NCBI RefSeq assembly: GCF_900112135.1 | Contig: NZ_FOLC01000002.1 | Coordinates: forward strand, 268,631-332,630 | Reading direction: 5' to 3' | Origin: Collimonas sp. OK412 | GTDB lineage: Bacteria; Pseudomonadota; Gammaproteobacteria; Burkholderiales; Burkholderiaceae_D | Length of the DNA stretch: 64,000 nucleotides | Shown: one piece after another, positions 17,332-25,961 of the stretch | Position numbering within the stretch: position 1 is the first letter of the stretch | How the letters are laid out: each line of letters starts with the position of its first letter | The notes under the pieces: generated by a model | Databases searched by the model: none | Told to the model about the DNA's origin: nothing | Seen by the model: the letters and a program-made list of their open reading frames with translations, nothing else | Program-made: the position numbers and the translations under genes

Positions 17332-18807
17332 ATGAATCAAAAAAGCGTAGGCGGCGGCCTGGCGTCCGGATCGATCTGGTCGATCGTGGATAACCTCGCG
17401 CAGCAAGCCATTTCATTCGTGATCTTTGCGGTGCTGGCGCGTTTCCTGGCGCCGGATGCATTCGGCTTGCTGACGGTCGCCCATCTTTTCATCCTGTTTA
17501 CCCGGCTGGTGGTGTTCGATGCGATTGCGATGCCGGTGATACGCGCCGGCTTGCCGGACGACAGGTTTTACTCCTGGGTGTTCACTTGCTGCACGCTGGC
17601 CGGCTTGCTGCTTGCCGCCCTGATGTTTTTTTCGGCAGGCCTGGTGTCGTCGCTGTACCGGGCGCCGGAACTGAAGGCGGTATTGCAGGGCATGAGCCTG
17701 TCGGTGCTGTTCTTCGGCCTGATGCGCGCCTACGAGGCCAGGCTGGTGCGCAACATGATGTTCCGCCAGCTGGCGATCCGCTCGATCGGTTCGGTGATGA
17801 CCGGCGGCGTGGTCGGCATCGCACTGGCTGCCGGCGGCTGGGGCGCGATGTCGCTGGTGGTGCAGCAGGTCGCAGCGTCGGGGCTGGCGCTGGCGCTGGT
17901 GGTGGCGCAAAGCCGCTGGCTGCCGCGCATCGTGTTTGACCGCGCGCTGAACAGGAAATACTGGCACGACATCCGCCAGGTCGGGCTGACCGGCATCCTG
18001 AGCTTTGCCAATACCAATGGCGATTCGCTGCTGGTGAGCGTGTTCCTGGGGCCATACGCCACCGGCTTGTACAACCTGGCAAAACGGGTGACCTCGGCGG
18101 TGTACCTGGTGATCGCCAGTTCCATGCAGAAAGTGGCGTTGCCGGTGTTTTCCGACGCCGGCTCGGACCTGGCGGCGATGGGGCGCGGTTACCTGAAGAT
18201 CCTCGGCATCACGCTGTTTTGCGTCGCTCCCTTGCTGTGTTTCCAGGCCGTGCTGGCCGAACCGCTGGTGGCGGCGGTGTTCGGCGCCAAGTGGCTGCCT
18301 GCCGCACCTGTAGTCAGCGCGCTGGCGCTGCTGTACCTGCTGTCGTCGATCGTGCATCTGAACGACTACCTGTTTTTCGCCGTAGGCAAGAACCGCCTGC
18401 CGGTACGGCTCGGCATTGCCCAATTGATACTGGCGACTGCGCTGGCGGTGAGCTGCTACCGCTTCGGCCTGCTCGGCATGAGCCTGTCGTTTTGCGGCGC
18501 CTACCTGCTGGTTTTTCCCTTGTCTCAAATTTTGCTCAACCGCGAGCTCGGCCTCAACGCGCGCCAGGTGTGGTACGCGCTGGCGCCGCCGCTGGTGGGC
18601 AGCACTTTCCTGGTCCTTGGACTGGCGGCATATGCCTGGCTGGTGCCGCCGGGAATCAGCAATGTGACCTTGGTTGCGGGCGGTGTCCTTATCGCCTGCT
18701 TGTTGTATCCGTTCATGGTGGTTGTCACCGGCTGGCAGATCAGGTCGGTCAACGCGTCGTGGCATGGATTATTGCTGTCGGCTATGCGGCTGGGCCGCGC
18801 ACGATAG
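17332..18807 (+). CDS. Polysaccharide flippase of the MOP superfamily (Wzx/GumJ-like)
   Basis: The protein has 491 residues with about 12-14 membrane helices. The N-terminus (GSIWSIVDNLAQQAISFVIFAVLARFLAPDAFG) is typical of the lipopolysaccharide-biosynthesis branch of the MOP exporters (WzxC type). It would flip lipid-linked repeat units across the inner membrane to the Wzy-like protein encoded at 11863. It has a similar size to GumJ. Upstream spacing is 44 bases with GGAGTGCC before the ATG. Confidence 0.88.
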   Translation: MNQKSVGGGLASGSIWSIVDNLAQQAISFVIFAVLARFLAPDAFGLLTVAHLFILFTRLVVFDAIAMPVIRAGLPDDRFYSWVFTCCTLAGLLLAALMFFSAGLVSSLYRAPELKAVLQGMSLSVLFFGLMRAYEARLVRNMMFRQLAIRSIGSVMTGGVVGIALAAGGWGAMSLVVQQVAASGLALALVVAQSRWLPRIVFDRALNRKYWHDIRQVGLTGILSFANTNGDSLLVSVFLGPYATGLYNLAKRVTSAVYLVIASSMQKVALPVFSDAGSDLAAMGRGYLKILGITLFCVAPLLCFQAVLAEPLVAAVFGAKWLPAAPVVSALALLYLLSSIVHLNDYLFFAVGKNRLPVRLGIAQLILATALAVSCYRFGLLGMSLSFCGAYLLVFPLSQILLNRELGLNARQVWYALAPPLVGSTFLVLGLAAYAWLVPPGISNVTLVAGGVLIACLLYPFMVVVTGWQIRSVNASWHGLLLSAMRLGRAR

Positions 18808-18879
18808 ACGGCAGTGTGATGGATTCAGGCGTCTTGCCGGGTTTTCTTCCCCGGGGACGCCGTTTAGGAGAGTTTTTTC

Positions 18880-19626
18880 ATGAATACAAAGAAGACAATC
18901 CCGATCGCCGGTTTTCCGGTGGTCAAGACCACGACCAACGTGCTGGCCAGGTACTTGCAGCACGCGATGTGGGTCAATAAAAAGATAACGCTGTTTTTTG
19001 CCAATACGAATTTCATCGTGCGCTGCAACCACCTGCTGGAGAAAATGCGCAACGCCTCGGTGACGATTGTCAACGACGGCGTCGGCATGGATATCGCGGC
19101 TTTCCTGTTTGGCCGCGAAGCGTTCAAGGAAAACCTGAACGGCACCGATTTCATTCCCCGCCTCCTGTGCGGCACGGGCGAGCCCAAGCGCGTGTTCATG
19201 CTGGGAGGCAGGCCGGAAATCCTCGACAAGGCAGTCGCCCATGTAAACGAAACCTTGAAACAAAAGGTGGTCGGCAGCTGCGACGGCTATCGCGGCATGC
19301 AAGAGCAGCGCGCCGGCCTGGTGGCCTTGATCAACCGCTCACAGGCGGAAGTGGTGCTGGTGGCGCTGGGCAATCCGATGCAGGAAGAATGGATCCTCGT
19401 CAACCGCCAGGCGCTGAACGCCAAAGTCGTGGTCGGCGTCGGCGCCCTGTTCGATTTCTGGGGAGGTTACAAGCCGCGCGCGCCGCAGCTGGTGCAAAGG
19501 CTGCGGCTGGAATGGCTGTACCGCCTGTGCCTGGAACCGCGGCGGCTGTTGCGCCGCTATACCTTAGACATCCTGATGTTCCTGCTGCTGTGCCGGAAAT
19601 ATGGCAGCAGAAGTCAGAAAAATTGA
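18880..19626 (+). CDS. GT26 WecG/TagA/CpsF-family glycosyltransferase, GumM-like
   Basis: The protein has 248 residues. Conserved blocks are FFANTNFIVRC, TIVNDGVGMDIAAFLFG, FKENLNGTDFIPRLL, RVFMLGGRPE, CDGYRG, EVVLVALGNPMQEEWI, GVGALFDFWGG and the C-terminal EWLYRLCLEPRRLLRRY. These strongly recall GumM of xanthan biosynthesis, which adds the second glucose in beta-1,4 linkage to form cellobiosyl-PP-undecaprenol. The basic, amphipathic C-terminus is the membrane-binding part of GT26 enzymes. This supports a cellulose-like backbone. Confidence 0.86.
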   Translation: MNTKKTIPIAGFPVVKTTTNVLARYLQHAMWVNKKITLFFANTNFIVRCNHLLEKMRNASVTIVNDGVGMDIAAFLFGREAFKENLNGTDFIPRLLCGTGEPKRVFMLGGRPEILDKAVAHVNETLKQKVVGSCDGYRGMQEQRAGLVALINRSQAEVVLVALGNPMQEEWILVNRQALNAKVVVGVGALFDFWGGYKPRAPQLVQRLRLEWLYRLCLEPRRLLRRYTLDILMFLLLCRKYGSRSQKN

Positions 19627-19671
19627 CCAGAAAACCTGAAACTAATCCTGATTCAACTTGTGAGGTGAAAA

Positions 19672-20802
19672 ATGAAAGCAATGATTCTAGCAGCCGGCAA
19701 AGGCACCCGTGTGCGTCCGCTGACCTACGACCTGCCAAAGCCAATGATACCGATCCTGGGCAAACCTGTGATGGCTTACCTGGTTGAATATCTTGCCAGC
19801 TACGGCGTGCGCGAGATCATGGTCAACGTCAGCCACCTGCATCACAAGATCGAAGAATTCTTCGGCGACGGCAGCCAGTATGGCGTGCAGATAGGCTATT
19901 CGTTCGAGGGTTATGTGAATGACTTCGGCGAGGTGACGGCGGAACCCCTGGGTTCCGCCGGCGGCATCAAGAAGATCCAGCAGTTCGGCCAGTTTTTTGA
20001 CGATACAGTGATCGTGATCTGCGGCGACGCCTTGATCGACCTCGATCTCAGTTCGGCGCTGTTCGAGCACAAGCAAAAAGGCGCCTTGGCCAGCGTCATC
20101 ACCAAAGAGGTGCCCTGGGACAAGGTCGACAATTACGGCGTAGTGGTGATGGACCAGGAGGGCCGGGTCCAGTCGTTCCAGGAAAAGCCGAAGCAGGATG
20201 AAGCCTTGTCCAATTTCGCCAGTACCGGCATCTACATTTTCGAGCCGGAAGTGATCGACCTGATTCCTGCCGATACGGTATTCGATATCGGCTCCGAGCT
20301 GTTTCCGCTGATGGCGAAAAAAGGTTTGCCGTTTTATGCGCAGCAGCGGTTTTTCAACTGGACGGACATCGGCAGCGTGACCGATTTCTGGAGCGTCTTG
20401 CAGAATGTGATGCAAGGCCAGGTGGCGCAGCTGGAAATGCCGGGCAGGCAAATCGCCGAGGGCGTCTGGGCCGGCCTCAACACCAGCATAGACTGGGAGG
20501 GAACCACTATCGAAGGGCCGGTATACATCGGCTCTGGCTGCCGCATCGATGCCGGCTGCAAGATCGTCGGCCCTACCTGGATAGGGCACGGCAGCCATAT
20601 CTGTTCCGACACGCAAGTGGTGCGCAGCGTGCTGTTTGAGTACACGCGGATCCTGGGCGGCGCCCGCCTGGATGAAGCGATCGTATTCAAGCAATACAGC
20701 GTAAACCGCGCCGGCGACATGCGTCGCCTGCCTGAGGCAGGCGTACCCGACTGGGGCGACGCGCGCGACCGCCTGCCGGAACCTGCCATTGAAGTGAGCT
20801 GA
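19672..20802 (+). CDS. NDP-sugar pyrophosphorylase with C-terminal left-handed beta-helix (GDP-mannose PPase-like)
   Basis: The protein has 376 residues. The nucleotidyltransferase domain (about 1-235) starts with MILAAGKGTRVRPLTYDLPKPM and contains EPLGSAGGIKK and ICGDALIDLD. The C-terminal hexapeptide-repeat region (TTIEGPVYIGSGCRIDAGCKIVGPTWIG) forms a left-handed beta-helix. The family makes GDP-mannose or dTDP/UDP-glucose from the sugar-1-phosphate. ManC is encoded next, so this enzyme is either a second GDP-mannose source or supplies another nucleotide sugar. GAGGTGAAAA precedes the ATG. Confidence 0.85.
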   Translation: MKAMILAAGKGTRVRPLTYDLPKPMIPILGKPVMAYLVEYLASYGVREIMVNVSHLHHKIEEFFGDGSQYGVQIGYSFEGYVNDFGEVTAEPLGSAGGIKKIQQFGQFFDDTVIVICGDALIDLDLSSALFEHKQKGALASVITKEVPWDKVDNYGVVVMDQEGRVQSFQEKPKQDEALSNFASTGIYIFEPEVIDLIPADTVFDIGSELFPLMAKKGLPFYAQQRFFNWTDIGSVTDFWSVLQNVMQGQVAQLEMPGRQIAEGVWAGLNTSIDWEGTTIEGPVYIGSGCRIDAGCKIVGPTWIGHGSHICSDTQVVRSVLFEYTRILGGARLDEAIVFKQYSVNRAGDMRRLPEAGVPDWGDARDRLPEPAIEVS

Positions 20803-20804
20803 GC

Positions 20805-22226
20805 ATGAATATATATCCAGTGATCCTGGCCGGAGGTTCCGGCACCCGCCTGTGGCCGCTCTCGCGCGAAGCCATGCCCAAGCAGCTGCTGCCGTTGCGT
20901 TCGCAGCATTCGATGCTGCAGGAAACGCTGCTGCGGCTGGCGGACTGGCCTGAATTGATGCCGCCGCTGCTCACCTGCGGCAATGAACACCGTTTCATGG
21001 TGGCGGAACAGCTGCGCGGCATCAGCATTGCGCCGCTGGCTATCCTGCTGGAGCCGGAAAGCAAGAATACCGCGCCGACGGTCGCGGTGGCGGCCCATTT
21101 CCTGCTGCAGCATGACAAGGACGCCGTCATGCTGGTGCTGCCGGCCGACCATGTGATCGGCGATGCGCAAGCGTTCCACGCGGCGGTCAGCTGCGCGGTG
21201 CAGGCAGTCGAAAAAGGAGCGCTGGCGACCTTCGGCATCGTGCCGGGCGCGGCTGAAACCGGTTATGGCTATATCCGCCGCGCCAAGAGCGCGTTCAACG
21301 GCATCGACGGTTGTTATGCAGTCGAAAAATTCGTCGAGAAGCCGGACAAGGCGACTGCGGAAAAATTTCTGGCTGATCCCGCCTACAGCTGGAACAGCGG
21401 CATGTTCCTGTTCCAGCCGGGGCGCTACCTGGAGGAGCTGCGCGAGTACCGGCCGGCGATCGCCGCGAGCTGCAAGCAGGCTTTCGAGGCGTCCTACCAT
21501 GACCTCGATTTTTGCCGGCTGGATGAAGCCGCCTTCGCCGGCTGCCCGGCGGAGTCCATCGATTACGCGGTCATGGAACAGACCCGGCACGCGGTGGTGG
21601 TGCCGGCAGCCATCGGCTGGAGCGATATCGGTTCCTGGTCCGCCCTGTGGGAGGTGCTGGAGGGCGATGCCGACGGCAATGTGCTGCGCGGCGATGTGTA
21701 CACGGACGGTGTCCGCGATTCGCTGATCCGTGCCGAAAGCCGCTTCGTGGCGGTGATCGGCATGCAGGACACGGTGGTGGTGGAAACCAAGGATGCGGTG
21801 CTGGTGGTGCACAAGGACCAGGTGCAAGGCGTCAAGAAAATCGTCGAGGCGCTCAAGAAAGACAGCCGCACGGAACACATGAACCACATCCGTGTCTACC
21901 GGCCGTGGGGCTGTTATGAAGGCATAGACGGCGGCGACCGCTTCCAGGTGAAACGGATTACCGTCAATCCCGGCGGCAAACTGTCGCTGCAGATGCATCA
22001 CCACCGGGCCGAACACTGGGTGGTGGTCAGCGGCACGGCGCGCATCGTCTGCGGCGAGGAAGAGAAATTCCTTACCGAGAACGAATCCACCTATATCCCC
22101 ATCGGCGTCCGCCACCGGCTGGAAAATCCCGGGAAACTGCCGCTGCACCTGATCGAGGTGCAGTCGGGCAGCTACCTGGGGGAAGACGACATCGTGCGTT
22201 TCGAAGACATCTATAAACGCTGTTAA
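20805..22226 (+). CDS. manC: Mannose-1-phosphate guanylyltransferase / mannose-6-phosphate isomerase
   Basis: The protein has 473 residues and is bifunctional type II. The N-terminal guanylyltransferase starts with VILAGGSGTRLWPLSREAMPKQLLPL and includes FVEKPD. The C-terminal cupin isomerase domain has RPWGCYEGIDGGDRFQVKRI and GGKLSLQMHHHRAEHWVVVSGTA, where the His residues bind the metal. It converts fructose-6-P to mannose-6-P and mannose-1-P to GDP-mannose in the cytoplasm, like XanB or AlgA. It starts two bases after the stop of the preceding gene. Confidence 0.95.
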   Translation: MNIYPVILAGGSGTRLWPLSREAMPKQLLPLRSQHSMLQETLLRLADWPELMPPLLTCGNEHRFMVAEQLRGISIAPLAILLEPESKNTAPTVAVAAHFLLQHDKDAVMLVLPADHVIGDAQAFHAAVSCAVQAVEKGALATFGIVPGAAETGYGYIRRAKSAFNGIDGCYAVEKFVEKPDKATAEKFLADPAYSWNSGMFLFQPGRYLEELREYRPAIAASCKQAFEASYHDLDFCRLDEAAFAGCPAESIDYAVMEQTRHAVVVPAAIGWSDIGSWSALWEVLEGDADGNVLRGDVYTDGVRDSLIRAESRFVAVIGMQDTVVVETKDAVLVVHKDQVQGVKKIVEALKKDSRTEHMNHIRVYRPWGCYEGIDGGDRFQVKRITVNPGGKLSLQMHHHRAEHWVVVSGTARIVCGEEEKFLTENESTYIPIGVRHRLENPGKLPLHLIEVQSGSYLGEDDIVRFEDIYKRC

Positions 22227-22249
22227 GGCAATCAACCAGGTACAACATC

Positions 22250-23641
22250 ATGCTCCCGATCCAACATTCCATATTCAAGGCTTACGACATCCGCGGCATC
22301 GTCGGTAAAACCCTGGACGCCGGTATCGCGCGCCAGATCGGCCAGGCTTTCGGCATCGCCGCCCGCGCCAAGGGTGAAAAAACCGTCATCATCGGCCGCG
22401 ACGGCCGCTTGTCCGGGCCGGAACTTGCTGCCGCCCTGGCGGCCGGCTTGCGCGACGCCGGCGCCGATGTGGTCGACCTCGGTGTTGTCGTGACGCCGAT
22501 GGTGTATTTCGCCACCCATGTGCTGGGCGCGCAGTCCGGCATCATGGTCACCGGCAGCCACAATCCTCCCGATTACAACGGCTTCAAGATGGTGCTGGCG
22601 GGCGAGGCGATATACGGCGAGGCCATCCAGCAGCTGTACCAGGCCATAGACAGCGGCAGCGTCGAAGCGACGGTGTCTGTGCCAAGCGGGAGCTATCGCC
22701 AGCACGATATCAAGGATGCCTATCTGCAGCGCATCGTCAGCGACACCAGGCTGGCGCGGCCGATGAAGATCGTGGTCGATTGCGGCAACGGCGTCGCCGG
22801 CGCGTTTGCCGGCGAGCTGTATCGCGCGCTCGGCTGCGAGGTGCAGGAACTGTTCTGCGAAGTCGACGGCACTTTCCCCAACCATCATCCCGATCCGGCG
22901 CATCCGGAAAACCTGCAGGACGTGATCCGCGCCCTGCAAAATTCCGACGCCGAAATCGGCCTGGCTTTCGACGGCGACGGCGACCGCCTCGGCGTGGTCA
23001 CCAAGGATGGCCAGATCATCTATCCGGACCGCCAGCTGATGCTGTTTGCCGCCGATGTGCTGACGCGCCATCCCGGCCGCGAGATCCTGTACGACGTCAA
23101 GTGCACGCGCCACCTGGCGCCGTGGATTACCGAACGCGGCGGCCAGCCCCTGATGTGGAAGACCGGCCATTCGCTGGTCAAGGCCAAGATGCGCGAAACC
23201 GGCGCGCCGCTGGGCGGCGAGATGAGCGGCCATGTTTTCTTCAAGGACCGCTGGTACGGTTTCGACGACGGCCTGTATGCCGGCGTGCGCCTGCTGGAAC
23301 TGCTGAGCCGCGAAAGCGATCCGTCGGCGGTGCTGAATGCGTTGCCGCAATCGTCCAGTACGCCTGAGCTGCAATTGCAGCTGGAGGAGGGCGAGAATTT
23401 CACCTTGATCGAGAAATTGCAAAATGAGGCGAAATTTCCGGGAGCCGACGACATCATCAAGATCGATGGCTTGCGCGTTGAATATCCGGACGGTTTTGGC
23501 CTGGCGCGTTCATCCAATACCACGCCGGTGGTCGTGATGCGCTTCGAGGCGGAGTCGGAACAGGCGCTGGCGCGGATCCAGTCGGAATTCAAGCGTGTCA
23601 TCCTGGCAGCCAAGCCTGATGCGGCGCTGCCTTTCGCATAG
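22250..23641 (+). CDS. manB: Phosphomannomutase / phosphoglucomutase
   Basis: The protein has 463 residues of the alpha-D-phosphohexomutase family. The phosphoserine loop is MVTGSHNPPDYNGFKM with Ser103, the metal-binding loop is AFDGDGDRLG, and the sugar-binding loop is GGEMSGHVFF. The C-terminal phosphate-binding RSSNTTPVVVMRFE is present. It interconverts hexose-6-P and hexose-1-P. With ManC it completes GDP-mannose supply and may also feed glucose-1-P, as XanA or AlgC do. It is part of the same operon. Confidence 0.94.
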   Translation: MLPIQHSIFKAYDIRGIVGKTLDAGIARQIGQAFGIAARAKGEKTVIIGRDGRLSGPELAAALAAGLRDAGADVVDLGVVVTPMVYFATHVLGAQSGIMVTGSHNPPDYNGFKMVLAGEAIYGEAIQQLYQAIDSGSVEATVSVPSGSYRQHDIKDAYLQRIVSDTRLARPMKIVVDCGNGVAGAFAGELYRALGCEVQELFCEVDGTFPNHHPDPAHPENLQDVIRALQNSDAEIGLAFDGDGDRLGVVTKDGQIIYPDRQLMLFAADVLTRHPGREILYDVKCTRHLAPWITERGGQPLMWKTGHSLVKAKMRETGAPLGGEMSGHVFFKDRWYGFDDGLYAGVRLLELLSRESDPSAVLNALPQSSSTPELQLQLEEGENFTLIEKLQNEAKFPGADDIIKIDGLRVEYPDGFGLARSSNTTPVVVMRFEAESEQALARIQSEFKRVILAAKPDAALPFA

Positions 23642-23649
23642 CGATCCGG

Positions 23650-24687
23650 ATGAGATTGTTTCCGTCGCTTCAACGCTCATCGCTCAGCCCGGCCGCAGCC
23701 GGCCGCTACGTATTCATCGACAATGCCAAGGCTATCGGCATCGTCCTGATCGTCATCGGCCACAGCAAAGGTTTGCCGGACAATATAGTGCGCCTGATAT
23801 TCAGCTTCCATGTGCCGCTGTTTTTCTTCATTTCCGGATTCCTGCTCAAGCCGGATAAATTGGCGGATTCCGTTCCTGTCAGCGCAAAGAAAATATTGCG
23901 CACTTTGGCTTGGCCGTATTTTCTGTTTTTCTGTTTCGCTTACCTGTATTGGTTTGCCACCCGCAACGTCGGGGTGAAAGCCGCCTTGTCCGCCGGGCGC
24001 CCGTGGTACGACCCCATCGCCGGCTTGCTGACCGGCCTGGAGCCGGACCTGTATATCAATCCGCCGCTCTGGTTCTTTCCTTGCCTGGTCGCGACGGTGA
24101 TCGTGTACCAGGCTGCACGCAAGCTGTTGAACCTGACCGCCGCCACCTGCTGCTTTGCGATTTTCGGATTTGCCGTCACGCTGGCCGTCAGCCGTCCGCC
24201 TTACAGGCTGCTGCTTGGCTTGGATGCGATGTGGGTCGCGCTGTCGTTTTACGCGATCGGGCAATATGTCCGCGAACGTGCCTGGTTTGACGCCATGCGC
24301 ACCGGACCGCTGTTCCTGCTTGGCTTGGTGTCGGCGGCGGTGCTTGTCGGCGCCGGGCAATGGAACGACAGGGTAGACCTGGCTACCATGTATTTCGGTG
24401 CGCAGCCCTTGCTTTACCTGCCGGTTTCCATGTTCGGGATCGTTGCCGTTTTATGTATTTCGAAGTTCTTGCCGGCGTCAGGAATTGCCGGCTGGCTTTC
24501 AGAGAATACGCTGGTGATTTTCCCGGCGCATTTCGTTTTCCTCGGGCTGGTGCGCGGCGCCGCTCTTTCCCTGCATGTCATCGACGATAACTACCGCTAC
24601 GGGATCGGCTGGAGCGTCGCCAGCAGCGTGTTGGCGATCCTGCTTTGCATCCCCGTGATTCATGTCTGGCGTCGCTTGCCGAAATAG
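23650..24687 (+). CDS. Acyltransferase 3 family protein (GumF/GumG-like sugar O-acetyltransferase)
   Basis: The protein has 345 residues and about ten membrane helices. The N-terminal FIDNAKAIGIVLIVIGHSKGLP contains the family His, followed by FSFHVPLFFFISGFLLKP. This form (short NAK-x-IGI-x-L-V-x-GH) is that of GumF/GumG and fucose-4-O-acetylase relatives, which O-acetylate mannose or other sugars of exopolysaccharides. It is the last gene of the operon and differs from the acyltransferase at 14300. The ribosome site is weak (GGATGAG overlaps the start), so it may be coupled to the mutase gene 8 bases upstream. Confidence 0.82.
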   Translation: MRLFPSLQRSSLSPAAAGRYVFIDNAKAIGIVLIVIGHSKGLPDNIVRLIFSFHVPLFFFISGFLLKPDKLADSVPVSAKKILRTLAWPYFLFFCFAYLYWFATRNVGVKAALSAGRPWYDPIAGLLTGLEPDLYINPPLWFFPCLVATVIVYQAARKLLNLTAATCCFAIFGFAVTLAVSRPPYRLLLGLDAMWVALSFYAIGQYVRERAWFDAMRTGPLFLLGLVSAAVLVGAGQWNDRVDLATMYFGAQPLLYLPVSMFGIVAVLCISKFLPASGIAGWLSENTLVIFPAHFVFLGLVRGAALSLHVIDDNYRYGIGWSVASSVLAILLCIPVIHVWRRLPK

Positions 24688-24761
24688 CATGGCGCCGGCG
24701 CGGCTGGAAATATCGGCGTCGATAAGCCCGGGCATTGCAAATGGCTGGTTTTGCGCTAATA

Positions 24762-24781
24762 TACTGTACATATATACAGTA
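24762..24781 (+). promoter_or_regulatory. LexA (SOS) box upstream of the radical SAM gene
   Basis: TACTGT-ACATATAT-ACAGTA matches the CTGT-N8-ACAG SOS box with extended TA flanks as a perfect outer palindrome. It ends 14 bases before the ATG at 24796, where bound LexA would block transcription or early elongation. Control by LexA is inferred from the motif. Confidence 0.8.
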
Positions 24782-24795
24782 TATTGGTGTCCGTC

Positions 24796-25941
24796 ATGTC
24801 AGATTATCAAAAAAAGCGCCTGCCGCAGGTAATCCAGTTCCAGGCGCCAGGCTTTGCGCGCAAGGGCCGCGGCGCGACCAGCAACATGCAAGGCCGCTAC
24901 GAAGTTGCGCAGCGCGAGGAGTTCGACGACGGCTGGGCGGCGGAAGACGAGCAGCTGGAGCCGGCTGCGGTGCGCACTATCGTCACCGAAGAGCAGGCGA
25001 AGAGCATCCTCAGCCGCAACGCCTCGCCCGACCTGCCGTTCAATGTCTCATTGAATCCTTACCGCGGTTGCGAGCATGGCTGCATCTATTGCTTCGCCCG
25101 GCCGTCGCACAGCTACCTGGGCCTGTCGCCCGGGCTGGATTTCGAGAGCCGGATCTTCGCCAAGGTGAACGCGCCGGAATTGCTGCTCAGGGAGCTGGCC
25201 AAACCTTCTTATGCCGCCGAGCCGATCGCGCTCGGCATCAATACCGACGCCTACCAGCCCTGCGAGCGCGACCTGCAGCTGACGCGGCGCATCCTGCAGG
25301 TGCTGCGCGATTGCGAACATCCGCTGGCCCTGATCACCAAGTCGTCGCTGATCGAGCGCGATATCGATTTGCTGGCCGGCATGGCCGCCAAGCGGCAGGT
25401 GGTGGCGGCGGTCACCATCGCTACGCTGGACGCGACCATCGCCCGCACGCTGGAGCCGCGCGCGGCGACGCCGTCGCGGCGCCTGCGCACCATCCGCACG
25501 CTGGCGCAGGCGGGCATCCCGGTCAGCGTCAGCATTGCGCCGATGATCCCGTTTATCACCGAACCGGACCTGGAGCGCGTGATGGAAGCGGCAGCCGAGG
25601 CGGGCGCGGTGCGCGCCGGTTATACCGTATTGCGCCTGCCGTGGGAGGTGAATCCGCTGTTCCAGAACTGGCTGCAGGCGCATTTTCCGGAGCGCGCCAA
25701 CCGCGTGATGAACCGTATCCGCGAAATGCGCGGCGGCGCCGACTATGACGCCGATTTCGCTACCCGCATGCGCGGCGAGGGTGTGTGGGCGGATCTGTTG
25801 CGGCAGCGTTTTGAAAAGGCCGTGCTCAGGTTCGGCCTGTGGCATGGAGGCTCGTTCGGGACCCTGGATGCGAGCCGTTTCCGGCGGCCGTACGTGCAGC
25901 CGGAAAAGGACCGGCTGTCAGGCCAGCTGGGTTTGTTTTAG
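24796..25941 (+). CDS. PA0069-family radical SAM protein (spore-photoproduct-lyase-like)
   Basis: The protein has 381 residues. The radical SAM cluster motif CxxxCxxC is in NPYRGCEHGCIYCFARPSH near residue 85-100. Further family blocks are GINTDAYQPCER, ITKSSLIERDIDLL, and SIAPMIPFITEPDLERV. The family is related to SplB, but its reaction is not established. The ATG at 24796 is preferred; a TTG at 24784 would start within a few bases of the LexA box. An SOS box directly upstream suggests damage-induced expression and possibly a DNA-related role. It is followed by the convergent Smr gene. Confidence 0.88.
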   Translation: MSDYQKKRLPQVIQFQAPGFARKGRGATSNMQGRYEVAQREEFDDGWAAEDEQLEPAAVRTIVTEEQAKSILSRNASPDLPFNVSLNPYRGCEHGCIYCFARPSHSYLGLSPGLDFESRIFAKVNAPELLLRELAKPSYAAEPIALGINTDAYQPCERDLQLTRRILQVLRDCEHPLALITKSSLIERDIDLLAGMAAKRQVVAAVTIATLDATIARTLEPRAATPSRRLRTIRTLAQAGIPVSVSIAPMIPFITEPDLERVMEAAAEAGAVRAGYTVLRLPWEVNPLFQNWLQAHFPERANRVMNRIREMRGGADYDADFATRMRGEGVWADLLRQRFEKAVLRFGLWHGGSFGTLDASRFRRPYVQPEKDRLSGQLGLF

Positions 25942-25961
25942 CAGGCGCCGCGGATGGATCG

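Noticed and set aside
20334..22235. 633-codon open frame opposite manC and its neighbour
   Set aside because: It spans two genes on the other strand and shows only the composition typical of antisense frames in GC-rich DNA.
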